From contig JALVOR010000143.1 in assembly GCA_027026295.1 (NCBI GenBank), positions 1 through 5,491 of the forward strand: a DNA stretch of 5,491 bases. Reading direction: 5' to 3'. Each line of letters starts with the position of its first letter. Positions within the stretch are counted from its first letter, which is position 1. Below are positions 1 to 5,351 of the stretch, one piece after another. The position numbers and the translations under genes are program-made. Source of the DNA: Anaerolineales bacterium (GTDB lineage Bacteria; Chloroflexota; Anaerolineae; Anaerolineales; DRMV01). Below the pieces are notes generated by a model. It ran no database searches. It saw nothing but the letters and a program-made list of their open reading frames with translations, and was not told the origin of the DNA.

Positions 1-509
1 TGCCGTGGCTTTATCTGAACACGCTGACCGCGCTGTTCGCTTCGTGGGTTATCAGCCATTTCGAGCACATCATTGCCCAGGCTGCCGTGCTGGCGATGTT
101 CCAGTCGGTGGTCGCCGGGCAGGGCGGCAACACCGCCAGCCAGAATGTGGCCATGACGGTGCGGGCGATTGCGTTGGGCAAACTTTCCCCGCGCTCGCTT
201 ATCAAAGTGCTCTGGCAGCAATTCATCATTGGTCTGCTGCTGGGCATTTTGGTGGGCAGTGTGGTAGGCGTGGGGGTGTATTTCTGGCGCGGCAACCTCT
301 ATTTGAGCCTGGTGTTAGGGCTGGCGCTGGTTGGTAACCTCAGCGTGGGTTCGGTGGTAGGCGTGCTGGTGCCGCTGGTGTTGCAAGCGGTGGGCGTTGA
401 CCCGGCGCTGGCTTCCTCGATTTTGGTGACAGCCGTGACCGACTCCAGCGGCTTTTTCATCTTCCTCAGCCTGGCAGCGCATTTCCTGAGCAAAATCATT
501 GGGCAATGA
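1..509 (+). CDS. mgtE: MgtE-family magnesium transporter, C-terminal part (5' end outside window)
   Basis: Reading phase starts at base 3 and gives 168 residues to the TGA at 507-509; the N-terminal region and first membrane helix lie upstream of the window. MgtE proteins are dimeric inner-membrane Mg2+ channels whose C-terminal domain has five helices, and about four hydrophobic segments are seen here. The family signature is present as VVAGQGGNTASQ (residues 36-47), matching the usual GxGGNxGxQ stretch. The last helix carries AVTDSSGFFIFL; its Asp (residue 147, codon 441-443) sits where the family has the pore Asp that binds Mg2+. The cytoplasmic N and CBS domains, typical of the family, cannot be seen because they would lie upstream. 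The pfpI-like gene follows after 13 bases, suggesting one transcript. Family assignment is secure; Mg2+ specificity is inferred from the family, and some members prefer other divalent cations. Confidence 0.93.
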   Translation, partial: PWLYLNTLTALFASWVISHFEHIIAQAAVLAMFQSVVAGQGGNTASQNVAMTVRAIALGKLSPRSLIKVLWQQFIIGLLLGILVGSVVGVGVYFWRGNLYLSLVLGLALVGNLSVGSVVGVLVPLVLQAVGVDPALASSILVTAVTDSSGFFIFLSLAAHFLSKIIGQ

Positions 510-511
510 GC

Positions 512-517
512 AGGAGG
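512..517 (+). promoter_or_regulatory. Ribosome binding site of the pfpI-like gene
   Basis: AGGAGG ends 5 bases before ATG 523 and decides that start against the in-frame TTG at 499, which lies upstream of the Shine-Dalgarno sequence. Confidence 0.8.
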
Positions 518-522
518 CAACC

Positions 523-1044
523 ATGAAACTCAAAGGCAAACACATTGGCGTGTTCGTGGAAGAAGGCTTCGAGGATTTGGAATTTTGGGTGCCGGTGATG
601 CGCCTGCGGGAAGAAGGCGCGCAGGTCACGGTTATCGGCACCGGTCGGCAGGAAACCTTCCGCGGCAAGCACTGCCTGGAAGCCCGCCCCGATGTGACCG
701 CTGGACAAATCAAGGCCGACGATCTGGACGGGCTGGTGGTGCCCGGCGGCTGGGGCCCCGACAAACTGCGCCGCAGCGAGGCCGTGCTGGCGTTAGTGCG
801 CGAGGTAAACGCCCAGGGCAAAATCATCGCCAGCATTTGCCACGGCGGCTGGGTGCTGGCTTCGGCGGGCATCGTGAAAGGGCGCAAAGCCACCGGCTCG
901 CGCGGCATCCGCGACGACATGGTCAACGCCGGCGCCGAATGGGTGGACGCGCCTGCCTTCCGTGACGGCAACCTGGTGTGGGGTCGGGTGGTTGCTGACA
1001 TTCCTGCCTTTTGCCGCGAACTGGTGACAGCGTTGGCGGAGTGA
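523..1044 (+). CDS. DJ-1/PfpI-family protein (PfpI-like class I glutamine amidotransferase fold)
   Basis: The product has 173 residues, the normal size for a single-domain PfpI/YhbO-like protein, and is probably cytoplasmic as no signal peptide is seen. Visible motifs are the N-terminal strand KHIGVFVEEGFEDLEF with the conserved acidic Glu17, LVVPGGWGPD (71-80), and the nucleophile elbow ASICHGGWVLASAG with Cys106-His107. Downstream DDMVNAGAEWVD (131-142) and DGNLVWGRVVADIPAF (148-163) match the usual C-terminal part of PfpI proteins. Members have been described as peptidases, stress proteins or protein/nucleotide deglycases, so the actual activity is uncertain. The usual CHGP/CHAP turn is CHGG here. 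ATG 523 is chosen over an in-frame TTG at 499 because AGGAGG lies 5 bases before the ATG, and the TTG would overlap the mgtE end. It lies 13 bases after mgtE, so the two genes are likely co-transcribed. Confidence 0.92.
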   Translation: MKLKGKHIGVFVEEGFEDLEFWVPVMRLREEGAQVTVIGTGRQETFRGKHCLEARPDVTAGQIKADDLDGLVVPGGWGPDKLRRSEAVLALVREVNAQGKIIASICHGGWVLASAGIVKGRKATGSRGIRDDMVNAGAEWVDAPAFRDGNLVWGRVVADIPAFCRELVTALAE

Positions 1045-1050
1045 AATTGA

Positions 1051-1309
1051 TGTAACTGTTCAGCCGGAAGACAATGGGTCACGGATGATGCGAACAGTCA
1101 CGGATGGACGCGGATTTTTGAACGCCAAGGTCGCCAAAGGGACGCCAGGAAGTTAGCGCGAAGGCCGCCAAGAAGGGATAACGCAGAGGCACGGAGGGAT
1201 GCAAAGAGGCGCAGAGGAAGAAGAGTGCAAAGAAAATTCCTGTGTTTTCGGTGGCGTTTCTGTGCCTTCTGTGGTTTTTGGCATGCGGAGCCAGGGCTGA
1301 ACAGTTACA
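1051..1309. repeat. 259-bp intergenic element with 15-bp perfect terminal inverted repeats (MITE-like)
   Basis: TGTAACTGTTCAGCC (1051-1065) is exactly the reverse complement of GGCTGAACAGTTACA (1295-1309). The inside carries no ORF worth calling. Its left half is purine-rich with ACGCCAAGG and CGCAGAGG-type short motifs; its right half is pyrimidine-rich (CTGTGTTTTCGGTGGCG, 1240-1256), so the halves are loosely complementary. A 10-bp direct repeat GTCACGGATG occurs at 1078-1087 and 1097-1106. A related pair of ends bounds a shorter element at 4205-4288. The element begins 6 bases after the pfpI stop. A non-autonomous transposon (MITE) is the simplest reading; TA sits at both ends of the ACTGTTCAGCC core, as for IS630/Tc1-type insertions. 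Mobility is inferred only: no transposase is present in the window. Confidence 0.65.
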
Positions 1310-1419
1310 AATTGGTCACCATAAATTTAACCCCAAGATGCGGGCGAACACCAGAAGGCTGATAAAATAACACGCGAGTTATTTCTTCACCGTCTTACTT
1401 TGCGAGAGAGGCTTTGCCT
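1310..1419 (+). promoter_or_regulatory. Probable promoter/leader region of the pst operon
   Basis: This is the only non-repeat sequence ahead of pstC and is more AT-rich than its surroundings. TAAAAT at 1363-1368 resembles a -10 box, but no good -35 box is seen 16-18 bases upstream. AAATAAC (1365-1371) and GTTATTT (1378-1384) form a perfect 7-bp inverted repeat around ACGCGA, which could be an operator or a leader hairpin. GAGAGAGG (1404-1411) is the likely ribosome binding site, 8 bases before ATG 1420. No recognisable E. coli-type Pho box was found. Position supports a promoter here; the exact elements are guesses. Confidence 0.35.
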
Positions 1420-2394
1420 ATGAACGCAACCCAAACTTCGTGGCGACGACGTTTGACCTACTACTTCAAGCACGGCGATGTACTCTGGTGGGCGTTGATT
1501 ACTCTCTCGGCGCTGGTGGCCGTGGTGCTGGTGCTGTGGATTGGCTGGCAGGTGTGGGTGCAATCGGCGGAATCCCGCCACGCTTTCGGTTGGGCGTTTG
1601 TCTCGCCGTGGGCAAAACCCGCGTGGAATCCGGCGTTAGACAAATTCCAGGCGTGGCCTGCCATTTACGGCTCGCTGATTACCGCCCTGATTGCGCTGAT
1701 TTTGGCTGTGCCCCTGGCGTTGGGCATAGCGGTTTTCCTTTCCGAACTTGCCCCGCCGTGGCTGCGCGGCCCCCTCAACTACATGGTCGAAATGCTCGCA
1801 GCCATCCCCAGCGTGGTGTATGGCTTGTGGGGCATCTATGTCTTCCTGCCGTTGGTGGTGGTGCCCGTGGGCAAGGCGCTGGAGCCGTTGGGCGGGCTGC
1901 CGGTGGTCGGCGAACTTTTCCAGGGGCCGACGCCCGCTTCGGGCTTCACCCGCCTGGGCGCGGCACTGGTGCTGGTCATTATGATTTTGCCCACCATCGC
2001 CGCTGTCAGCCGTGATGTGCTGCAGGCCATCCCCCGCAGCCAGCGGGAAGCCGCGATGGCGTTGGGCGCGACCCGCTGGGAAACCGTGTGGAAGGTGCTG
2101 CTGCCCTACGGGCAGAGCGGCATTTTGGGCGCGGTCATTCTGGGCTTTGGCCGCGCCATTGGCGAAACCATGGCCGTCACCATGGTCATTGGCAACAGCG
2201 CGGGCGGCGGTTATTCCATCCTCAAGCCCGGCTACACCATGGCGAGCATCATCGCCAACGAGTTTGCCGAAGCCGTCAGCGATTTGCACACCTCGGCGCT
2301 GATGGAAATTGGCCTGGTGCTGTTCGTGATTACCCTGCTGCTCAATGCCCTGGCGCGCTGGCTGGTGGTCAACCGCACCATCAAGCGTGCCTGA
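1420..2394 (+). CDS. pstC: Phosphate ABC transporter permease PstC
   Basis: The product (324 residues) is one of the two inner-membrane channel subunits of the high-affinity phosphate importer PstSCAB. A short basic cytoplasmic N-terminus precedes a first helix at about 22-46, followed by a periplasmic loop and the permease domain from about residue 80. Characteristic stretches are FLSELAPPWLRGPL (106-119), AAIPSVVYGLWGIYVFLPL (127-145), and the EAA coupling loop around E210 (EAAMALGATRWETVWKVLLP) that docks onto PstB. GRAIGETMAVTMVIGN (244-259) is a typical PstC segment. Length is normal. ATG 1420 is preferred to an in-frame TTG at 1414 because GAGAGAGG is well spaced from it. pstA follows after 22 bases. 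It is the first gene of the local operon and has no pstS directly upstream. Confidence 0.96.
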   Translation: MNATQTSWRRRLTYYFKHGDVLWWALITLSALVAVVLVLWIGWQVWVQSAESRHAFGWAFVSPWAKPAWNPALDKFQAWPAIYGSLITALIALILAVPLALGIAVFLSELAPPWLRGPLNYMVEMLAAIPSVVYGLWGIYVFLPLVVVPVGKALEPLGGLPVVGELFQGPTPASGFTRLGAALVLVIMILPTIAAVSRDVLQAIPRSQREAAMALGATRWETVWKVLLPYGQSGILGAVILGFGRAIGETMAVTMVIGNSAGGGYSILKPGYTMASIIANEFAEAVSDLHTSALMEIGLVLFVITLLLNALARWLVVNRTIKRA

Positions 2395-2416
2395 CCCCGC
2401 TTCGGGAGGCTTCCCC

Positions 2417-3361
2417 ATGCCTACAGAGAGCGTTTACGCGCATGTCAATCTGGAAAGCAACTACCGCCGCCGCAAAATACTCAATGCGGTGATGCTTTCG
2501 CTGACGGGGCTGACCGTGTTGGTGGCGGTGGTGCCGTTGGTGTGGATTACCGTCTATGTGGTCATCAAAGGCGGCAAGTACATCAATTGGGCGCTGTTTG
2601 CCCGCCTGCCTGCCCCCATGGGTGCGCCCGGCGGCGGGGTGTTGCACGCCATCGAAGGCACGGCGGTGATGGTGACGTTAGCGTCGGTGATTGCCATTCC
2701 GTTGGCTTTGCTGGGGGCGTTTTACCTGCTGGCGCGCCCCAACACGTCGTTAGCCCACGGCCTGCGTTTCAGCACCGACATGCTCGCCGGCACGCCTTCC
2801 ATCGTCATTGGCCTGTTTGGCTATGCCGTCATCGTAGTGGTGCAGAAACACTTCTCGGCGTTTGCGGGCGGCATTGTGCTGGCCATCATCATGCTGCCGG
2901 TGGTGCTGCGTTCTGCTGAGGAAATGCTCAAACTCGTGCCCGCCGAAATGCGGGAAGGTGCCCTCGCGCTGGGTTCCCCCGAATGGCACGCCGCGCTCAA
3001 GGTGGTGCTGCCTGCTGCCATGGAAGGCATCGTGACCGGCGTGATGTTGGGCATTGCCCGCGCGGTGGGCGAGACCGCCCCGCTGCTCTTTACCGCCTTG
3101 GGCAATGACAACTACGAAATCGGCAAAATCGTTCGCAGTGGCATTCGTCACCACCAGAGCGTGGGGAAGATTTTAGGGCAGATTTTCGCCCAGCCCGCCG
3201 ATGCCCTGCCGCTGACGCTGTGGAAGTATGCCCAGCAGCCCTATCAGGAGCGCGTGCAGCAGGCATGGGCGGTGGCTTTTGTGCTCATGCTCTTCGCCTT
3301 GGGCATCAACATCCTTGCCCGTGCCCGGCTGGCTTACCGCCGCCGCAAGTTGTACGGCTAA
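2417..3361 (+). CDS. pstA: Phosphate ABC transporter permease PstA
   Basis: The product (314 residues) is the second channel subunit of the phosphate importer, pairing with PstC in the inner membrane. A polar N-terminus with an RRRK cluster (17-20) leads into the first helix (about 22-50). The permease domain includes GTAVMVTLASVIAIPLALLG (81-100), DMLAGTPSIVIGLFGYA (121-137), the EAA-type loop MREGALALGSPEWHAALKVV (178-197), and ARAVGETAPLLFTALGN (214-230). After ALGN the chain carries about 25 more residues (NDNYEIGKIVRSGIRHH and on, 230-256) than E. coli-type PstA before the conserved ALPLTLWKYA (263-272). ATG 2417 is chosen because GGGAGG (2404-2409) lies 7 bases upstream; longer in-frame starts lie inside pstC. 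The gap to pstB is 15 bases. Confidence 0.96.
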   Translation: MPTESVYAHVNLESNYRRRKILNAVMLSLTGLTVLVAVVPLVWITVYVVIKGGKYINWALFARLPAPMGAPGGGVLHAIEGTAVMVTLASVIAIPLALLGAFYLLARPNTSLAHGLRFSTDMLAGTPSIVIGLFGYAVIVVVQKHFSAFAGGIVLAIIMLPVVLRSAEEMLKLVPAEMREGALALGSPEWHAALKVVLPAAMEGIVTGVMLGIARAVGETAPLLFTALGNDNYEIGKIVRSGIRHHQSVGKILGQIFAQPADALPLTLWKYAQQPYQERVQQAWAVAFVLMLFALGINILARARLAYRRRKLYG

Positions 3362-3366
3362 TGCGT

Positions 3367-3371
3367 GGAGG
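3367..3371 (+). promoter_or_regulatory. Ribosome binding site of pstB
   Basis: GGAGG ends 5 bases before ATG 3377. An in-frame GTG at 3365 overlaps this site and is therefore not the likely start. Confidence 0.75.
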
Positions 3372-3376
3372 TCAAC

Positions 3377-4207
3377 ATGCAACCTGAAACCGCTGTCGTG
3401 AAGGTTTCTGCTGGGGCGCAGCCTGCTGCAGCCGAAGCCGACACCAAAATGCTCATCAACGGCGTATCGGTGTATTACAAGGCTTTTCGCGCCATCAAGG
3501 AAATCGACCTGCCGGTCTACGAAAACCGCGTTACGGCCTTCATCGGCCCGTCGGGGTGCGGCAAGTCCACCTTGTTGCGTTCCCTCAACCGGATGAACGA
3601 CCTCATCCCCGGCGCACGGCTGGAAGGCGAGGTGCTGCTGGACGGCGAGAACATTTACGCCCCCGGGCAAGACGTGGTGGACATCCGCCGCCGGGTGGGC
3701 ATGGTCTTCCAGCGCCCCAACCCTTTCCCCATGAGTGTGTATGACAATGTGGCCTTTGGCCTGCGCCTGCTGGGGCTGCGGAAGAAATCGGTGATGGACG
3801 AAATCGTGGAGCGCAGTTTGCGCGCGGCGGCGTTGTGGGAACACGTCAAAGACAACCTCGGCCAGTCGGGCATGGCGCTTTCCGGCGGGCAGCAGCAGCG
3901 CCTGTGCATTGCCCGCGCCATCGCCGTGGAGCCGGAAGTGATTTTGATGGATGAGCCGACCTCGGCGCTCGACCCTGTGGCGACGCTGACCATCGAAGAC
4001 CTGATTCAAACGCTGAAAGAGAAATTCACCATCGTCATTGTCACCCACAACATGCAGCAGGCGGCGCGCGTTTCCGATTTTACTGCTTTCCTGAGCATGG
4101 ACGACGACCGCGCCGGCTATCTGGTGGAATATGGCCCCACCATGGAACTGTTCACCAACCCCAGGAAGAAACTGACCGAAGATTACATTACTGGCCGTTT
4201 CGGGTAA
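3377..4207 (+). CDS. pstB: Phosphate ABC transporter ATP-binding protein PstB
   Basis: The product (276 residues) is the cytoplasmic ATPase that powers phosphate import through PstC/PstA. All nucleotide-binding motifs are intact: Walker [10 protein letters not shown] (57-65), Q-loop Gln112 in [17 protein letters not shown], signature LSGGQQQR (168-175), Walker B VILMDEP (188-194) with catalytic Glu193, D-loop SALD (196-199), and H-loop His224 in VTHNMQQA. The C-terminus [10 protein letters not shown] is the standard PstB ending, so the gene is complete although its TAA stop overlaps the left end of a repeat element. The N-terminus has about 24 Ala/Glu-rich residues before the conserved [10 protein letters not shown], a little longer than usual. 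An internal ATG at residue 25 lacks a visible ribosome binding site, so ATG 3377 is kept. Confidence 0.97.
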   Translation: MQPETAVVKVSAGAQPAAAEADTKMLINGVSVYYKAFRAIKEIDLPVYENRVTAFIGPSGCGKSTLLRSLNRMNDLIPGARLEGEVLLDGENIYAPGQDVVDIRRRVGMVFQRPNPFPMSVYDNVAFGLRLLGLRKKSVMDEIVERSLRAAALWEHVKDNLGQSGMALSGGQQQRLCIARAIAVEPEVILMDEPTSALDPVATLTIEDLIQTLKEKFTIVIVTHNMQQAARVSDFTAFLSMDDDRAGYLVEYGPTMELFTNPRKKLTEDYITGRFG

Positions 4208-4288
4208 CTGTTCAGCCTATGAGAAAACAGGCCACGTCTGTGTTTTCTGTCTGCGTAATCCGTGGTTCCTCTTGGGGCCGAACAGTTG
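4205..4288. repeat. 84-bp inverted-repeat element between pstB and phoU
   Basis: TAACTGTTCAGCC (4205-4217) is identical to the left end of the element at 1051-1309. GGCCGAACAGTTG (4276-4288) is its reverse complement with 2 mismatches in 13. The first three bases are the pstB stop codon TAA. Inside, AGAAAACA (4222-4229) and TGTTTTCT (4241-4248) form a further perfect 8-bp inverted repeat, and CTGTGTTTTCTGT (4238-4250) recurs in the repeat downstream of phoU. It looks like a shortened, decayed member of the same family. In RNA the ends could pair into a long stem between pstB and phoU. Confidence 0.6.
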
Positions 4289-4313
4289 CCGCTTTGGGTG
4301 ATTTTTATTTTGG

Positions 4314-4320
4314 AAGGAGG
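4314..4320 (+). promoter_or_regulatory. Ribosome binding site of phoU
   Basis: AAGGAGG is followed by two adjacent ATG codons at 4324 and 4327. The spacing is 3 bases to the first and 6 to the second, favouring 4327. The in-frame ATG at 4219 lies inside the repeat element and has no such site. Confidence 0.75.
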
Positions 4321-4326
4321 AAAATG

Positions 4327-4983
4327 ATGCCACGCCGCAAAGTGCTGGAAGATGAACTCAAGTCGTTGATGGGCGATATCATGCGCCTGGGCGAGAAGGT
4401 CAACCAGGCAATGCTGGATGCCATCGAGGCTTTGAAGAAGCGCGATATTGCTGAGGCAGAGCGGATAATCGCTGCCGATAAGGAAATCAATGCCCTGCGT
4501 TTCGAAATTGAGCGTACTGCGCTGGTGGTGATTGCCACGCAGCAGCCCCTGGCGCACGACCTGCGGATTCTGGCTTCCATTTTGGATATTGCCGGTGAAC
4601 TGGAACGCATGGGCGATTATGCCAAAGGCGTTGCCAAAATCAACATTTTGATGGGCGACAAGCCGTTGCTCAAGCCCCTGATTGACCTGCCGCGCATGGT
4701 GGAAATTGCTACCAACATGCTGAAGGACGCGCTGACGGCGTTCAGCAACGACGATGCCGAAGCCGCGCGCAGCATTCCCCAGCGGGATGATGAAGTGGAC
4801 GCCCTCTACAACCAGATTTACCGCGAGTTGATTACCTTCATGATTCAGGACCCCAAGACCATCGACCAGGCCAATTATCTGCTGTGGGCAGCGCACAATG
4901 TGGAACGCCTTGCCGACCGCGTGACCAACATTTGCGAGCGCACGGTGTTCGACGCCACGGGCGAAATCGTGGAACTGGCGTAA
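4327..4983 (+). CDS. phoU: Phosphate-specific transport system accessory protein PhoU
   Basis: The product has 218 residues (219 if ATG 4324 is used), normal for PhoU, and is a soluble cytoplasmic all-helical protein. It consists of two repeated three-helix bundles, each with a metal-binding ExxxD-type motif: ELERMGDYAKGVAK (91-104) in the first and NVERLADRVTNICE (191-204) in the second. In the family, PhoU associates with PstB/PstC and the PhoR sensor kinase, dampens phosphate uptake and shuts down the Pho response when phosphate is plentiful. Its place as last gene of the pst cluster is the usual one. Unlike the tightly packed pstCAB, it is separated from pstB by 119 bases that include a repeat element, so its expression may be partly uncoupled. 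No separate promoter is evident. Confidence 0.95.
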   Translation: MPRRKVLEDELKSLMGDIMRLGEKVNQAMLDAIEALKKRDIAEAERIIAADKEINALRFEIERTALVVIATQQPLAHDLRILASILDIAGELERMGDYAKGVAKINILMGDKPLLKPLIDLPRMVEIATNMLKDALTAFSNDDAEAARSIPQRDDEVDALYNQIYRELITFMIQDPKTIDQANYLLWAAHNVERLADRVTNICERTVFDATGEIVELA

Positions 4984-4985
4984 GC

Positions 4986-5006
4986 GCTTCTCCGGCAGCG
5001 AGAAGC
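4986..5006 (+). terminator. Hairpin just after phoU, possible terminator
   Basis: GCTTCTC (4986-4992) and GAGAAGC (5000-5006) form a perfect 7-bp stem with a 7-base loop, 2 bases after the phoU stop. There is no T-run after it, so it is not a classic rho-independent terminator; it could instead protect the 3' end of the mRNA. Confidence 0.35.
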
Positions 5007-5024
5007 AGGCAGGGAAACCAGACC

Positions 5025-5193
5025 GCGGATGCGCACGTTTTTTTGGAACGCTAAGGCGCAAAGCAAAGCACGCAAAGAAGGGATAATGCCGAGGCGCAGA
5101 GGAGGTTGAATTTGGCATGGTGTTGCTTTGGTTTTCTACGCATTGACGAAGTAACGCTTCACGAATTGCCTTATTTCTGTGTTTTCTGTGGCG
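5025..5193. repeat. Third, degenerate copy of the intergenic repeat, without visible terminal repeats
   Basis: Several blocks match the 1051-1309 element in the same order and orientation. AAGAAGGGATAA is at 5075-5086 (also 1170-1181), GAGGCGCAGAGGA at 5091-5103 (also 1206-1218), and CTGTGTTTTCTGTGGCG at 5177-5193 (16 of 17 against 1240-1256). The AACTGTTCAGCC ends are absent. The limits given are approximate. No gene is seen in 4984-5193. Confidence 0.6.
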
Positions 5194-5324
5194 CTTTGGC
5201 TGATTGACTGACATCCCGTAGTTTGATTGCTCAACACAACATCAATCGCGCTCCCGCTCGTTGTTTCCTTGGCCGACAACCCCATCTCGTCAGGCCAAGG
5301 CTTTTCGAAAACCTCGTTTTTCAT
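5136..5324 (-). CDS. Doubtful 62-residue ORF, unrecognised, possibly a gene remnant
   Basis: The minus-strand reading has an ATG (complement of 5322-5324) preceded by a purine-rich GGAGGAGAGGAGAGGGC that could serve as a ribosome binding site. The first 40 or so residues (MKNEVFEKPWPDEMGLSAKE and on) look protein-like, but no family is recognised. The C-terminal third (SATENTEIRQ) is simply the reverse reading of the repeat at 5025-5193, so if a gene once existed here its 3' part has been replaced. A chance ORF is equally possible. Confidence 0.2.
   Translation of the reverse strand: MKNEVFEKPWPDEMGLSAKETTSGSAIDVVLSNQTTGCQSISQSATENTEIRQFVKRYFVNA
5267..5300. terminator. Strong hairpin, candidate terminator
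   Basis: CCTTGGCCGAC (5267-5277) pairs with GTCaGGCCAAGG (5289-5300), an 11-bp stem with one bulged A and an 11-base loop. On the + strand it is followed by CTTTTC, a short T-run, so it could end transcripts coming from phoU some 280 bases upstream. It also lies within the doubtful minus-strand ORF, which weakens one of the two readings. Confidence 0.35.
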
Positions 5325-5351
5325 GCCCTCTCCTCTCCTCCCAAGCCGCCC

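Noticed and set aside
315..1082. Long minus-strand ORF (255 codons) opposite mgtE and the pfpI-like gene
   Set aside because: It is antisense to two clearly recognised genes, has a low-complexity Ser/Pro/Thr/Arg-rich composition and no family resemblance.
1045..1419. A small gene or RNA gene in the pfpI-pstC gap
   Set aside because: No ORF with a start and ribosome binding site is convincing, and the sequence is explained by the repeat element; no tRNA-like or riboswitch-like fold was recognised.
1636..2418. Long minus-strand ORF opposite pstC
   Set aside because: Gly/His/Gln-rich translation typical of antisense to GC-rich membrane-protein genes; pstC on the + strand is certain.
3173..4048. 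Long minus-strand ORF (291 codons) opposite pstA/pstB
   Set aside because: Antisense to intact, motif-bearing pstB; no recognisable domain.
4219..4326. N-terminal extension of PhoU from an in-frame ATG at 4219
   Set aside because: The extra residues are translated from the repeat element and the strong ribosome binding site lies at 4314-4320, directly before the ATG pair.
4183..5214. Minus-strand ORF of 343 codons opposite phoU
   Set aside because: Runs through a repeat, antisense phoU and a second repeat; the composition is antisense-like.
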